A stretch of DNA of 64,000 nt, taken from assembly GCF_030519355.1 (NCBI RefSeq), contig NZ_JAUMKC010000013.1:62001-126000 (forward strand), in the 5' to 3' direction. This document shows positions 62,358 to 64,000 of the stretch, piece after piece (the stretch's first letter is position 1; each line of letters begins with the position of its first letter). The notes beneath the pieces are model-generated. The model had not been told where the DNA came from. It did not search any database and was given only the letters and a program-made list of their open reading frames with translations. The DNA is from Mucilaginibacter sp. L3T2-6 (lineage in GTDB: Bacteria; Bacteroidota; Bacteroidia; Sphingobacteriales; Sphingobacteriaceae). The position numbers and the translations under genes are program-made.

Positions 62358-63101
62358 CTAAAAATGAACAGCGATGGCAAATGTTGATTGCAGGACGGTG
62401 ATAGGTTGTTTGGTCACCAAACGGCCGGTTCCTTGAAGCGCAGAAATGTCGCCCGTATTTGAAATCTTTAAGCCATCAGATTTAACATAGTTAAAATGCA
62501 GGCCAATATCCCATCCCTCAGCAAATTCCCAGCGCAGGGCAGCAGCGCCACCGTAGGCAAACACCATGCTTTTAGAATTCTGTTGCGTAATGGTTTGTGA
62601 GCTATTGTTGGTATTAGAAACAAAGATGGTGATCACAGGTGTTGATGTGCTTTTTATAAAGCCGCCATCGGCACGCAGGTCCAGGATGAATTTTTTGTAC
62701 TGAAAGGAGTATTGCGGCCCCAGCAGGAAGTTTAGACTGTGGTAGCGGCCCACGGCCTGTACCAGCGTTGAGTTAACCTTAAGTATTTTGTTATAACCGT
62801 TGGCAAGCGCCTGTACTTCTGGAATGGTATATTCTCCCTGGTCCTGGAACGAAAAGGTGGCGCCTATGCCCAGGTTTTTATATACATATATTCCTGTTTC
62901 AAAACCTACAACTACCCCGCGTTTGGCAAAGCCCGACTTATAATTCTCATAAGTTTTATTGGCAAAATCGCCCATTGGGTTCGAAAAACCGCCTGTAAGC
63001 GCCAGGTAGCTTTTTACATATTCTTTAGGTTCATCATCTTGTGCTTTGGCGTAGAAAGAAATAAGTGTAATGATAGAAAGTAGTGTAAGCGTTTTTTTCA
63101 T
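62358..63101 (-). CDS. Outer-membrane beta-barrel protein
   Basis: This protein (247 residues) has a signal peptide covering residues 1-20 (SFYAKAQ). The mature part begins with a typical porin-like strand region (KSYLALTGGFSNPMGDF). Alternating strands run to the C-terminal TFAIAVHF, which ends in Phe as expected for assembly by BAM. The specific function is unknown. It is monocistronic with its own terminator. Confidence 0.85.
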   Translation of the reverse strand: MKKTLTLLSIITLISFYAKAQDDEPKEYVKSYLALTGGFSNPMGDFANKTYENYKSGFAKRGVVVGFETGIYVYKNLGIGATFSFQDQGEYTIPEVQALANGYNKILKVNSTLVQAVGRYHSLNFLLGPQYSFQYKKFILDLRADGGFIKSTSTPVITIFVSNTNNSSQTITQQNSKSMVFAYGGAAALRWEFAEGWDIGLHFNYVKSDGLKISNTGDISALQGTGRLVTKQPITVLQSTFAIAVHF

Positions 63102-63182
63102 TTTATCGTGTAAGCAGCGTTTCCAGTTTTTTATGTTAACCCTTTAATCCGTCAGCCGGTTTAGCAAACGTGTAAAGGAATG

Positions 63183-63190
63183 CAAAAGTA
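63183..63190 (-). promoter_or_regulatory. -7 box (TACTTTTG) in the 343-bp gap
   Basis: On the minus strand TACTTTTG matches the Bacteroidota -7 consensus. It lies 81 bp upstream of the ATG at 63101. No fitting -33 element was found. Apart from this and the terminator at 63354-63389, I see nothing in 63102-63444. Confidence 0.4.
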
Positions 63191-63353
63191 TCAATATTAA
63201 ATCTTAAAAAATGTTAAATATTCATAAGTCTCAATCCTGAGCCAGTGATCTAAAGCAAGATCACTGATTATATTGCCAATAGCTCATCCATAGGCCGCCA
63301 AATTACAGCTTATAAATCATTTACCGTCGTTATTGTCTAAAAGACCTGAACAC

Positions 63354-63389
63354 AAAAAAGCCGGCCCCTCTGACTCAGAAGGCGGCTTT
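63354..63389 (-). terminator. Intrinsic terminator after the partial susD
   Basis: AAAGCC (63357-63362) and GGCTTT (63384-63389), plus inner G-C pairs, form a hairpin. On the minus strand it ends in six T residues. It lies 55 nt downstream of the stop codon at 63445. Confidence 0.75.
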
Positions 63390-63444
63390 CCTGTATTCGC
63401 GGCAAACCCCCAGGTTTTAGACCATGGATTTGAAATTTAAAGCG

Positions 63445-64000
63445 CTATTGCGCATCCCACCACATGCGGCTCGTTACTTTGTCGCCACCGGGTATGCCTG
63501 CTACAGCTGCATTGTAGTTAGCGGTGTTCACCTGTTTGTCAATCTGTGAATAATACATTCTGCGCGGAATAGCGCCCGGAGACTGGCTGCCGGTGTAAGT
63601 AACCGGTACCAAAGCCGGAAAACCGGTACGCCGGTAATTTGCCCATGCCTCATACTCATTAAAGAATGTACAAACCCAAAACTGGGTATTTATCATTTCC
63701 AAACCGCGTGAATCGTCATAGGGATGTGCATCAAGGTAAGCTTGGGCATCACCTTCATCAACCACACCGCCGTCGCCAAAAATTGCATATTGCGTCATAG
63801 CGGCCATTACGCCATTATTGTAGTGATCTCCGGCGTCGCCAATGCCCCAGCGTTTGGCAGCATCAGCCAATAAAAATTCTGATTCTGCATAGGTCAAAAC
63901 CAGGGTAGGGGCTGTAGCATTAAATATCACGGGGCTGGGGCGTGAATAGAGATTCAAATTGCCAAGGTAGCCCGGGTAACTTAATATACCATGAGCGGTA
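63445..64000 (-). CDS. SusD/RagB family lipoprotein (SusD-like_2), 3' part
   Basis: The frame is open to the right edge of the window, and only the last 185 codons are present. The sequence shows LVLTYAESEFLLADAAKRWG, FFNEYEAWANYRRTGFP and RRMYYSQIDKQVNTANY, which are typical of the C-terminal half of SusD-like_2 proteins. These lipoproteins bind glycans or peptides next to a SusC. The SusC partner presumably lies to the right. The apparent TTG start at 63957 is internal and not real. Confidence 0.9.
   Translation of the reverse strand, partial: TAHGILSYPGYLGNLNLYSRPSPVIFNATAPTLVLTYAESEFLLADAAKRWGIGDAGDHYNNGVMAAMTQYAIFGDGGVVDEGDAQAYLDAHPYDDSRGLEMINTQFWVCTFFNEYEAWANYRRTGFPALVPVTYTGSQSPGAIPRRMYYSQIDKQVNTANYNAAVAGIPGGDKVTSRMWWDAQ

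Overview
The window looks like chromosomal DNA from a Bacteroidota bacterium, most likely a Sphingobacteriaceae member such as Mucilaginibacter or Pedobacter. The genus is inferred. The evidence is SusC/SusD pairs, a FecR regulator paired with a TonB receptor carrying an STN domain, a reg_prop-type sensor, a FadF-free set of envelope lipoproteins and barrels, few Shine-Dalgarno sequences, and TAnnTTTG-type -7 boxes. I see no rRNA, tRNA, CRISPR array, insertion sequence or phage gene.

Region 1 (1-12.4 kb) is a polysaccharide utilisation locus. A partial propeller sensor on the minus strand faces an orphan FecR anti-sigma factor, a SusC transporter with an STN domain, SusD, a GH92 alpha-mannosidase, a secreted Gfo/Idh/MocA protein and a CE4 deacetylase. 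A leader with a 9-codon ORF and hairpins lies before susC.

Region 2 (12.5-21 kb) is mainly metabolic: a minus-strand argB-proC-aspartokinase operon, type II NADH dehydrogenase, a CPA1 Na+/H+ antiporter, and a NIPSNAP/FAD-oxidoreductase pair.

Region 3 (21.1-31 kb) encodes an export system (membrane-fusion protein, TolC, MacB-like ATPase, two FtsX-type permeases) followed by its own sigma-54 response regulator and histidine kinase. A strong sigma-54 promoter and a 36-bp near-perfect palindrome lie directly upstream of the first gene, so the circuit can be read from the sequence. An aquaporin follows.

Region 4 (31.1-53.9 kb) is a surface-glycan locus. Its left half is unusual: an ABC flippase, two glycosyltransferases, an amidohydrolase, three methyltransferases and three radical SAM proteins (two of the B12-binding type). 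The radical SAM operon has a structured leader and a sigma-54-like promoter at 37232-37249. This block is the best candidate here for an undescribed pathway. The right half is a more usual polysaccharide set: two Wzy/WaaL-like proteins, several GT2/GT4 enzymes, a nucleotidyltransferase and a Wzx flippase. No initiating sugar-phosphate transferase, Wza or Wzc is present, so the locus depends on genes elsewhere.

Region 5 (54-64 kb) has an ECF sigma factor followed by a protein with a cytoplasmic head, a transmembrane helix and an outer-membrane-type barrel, then YceI and a DUF5777 barrel. Next come a PQQ dehydrogenase lipoprotein with an inserted cytochrome c, a TMEM175 channel, an internally duplicated DoxX-like protein, an unknown protein, a barrel protein, and the 3' end of another SusD.
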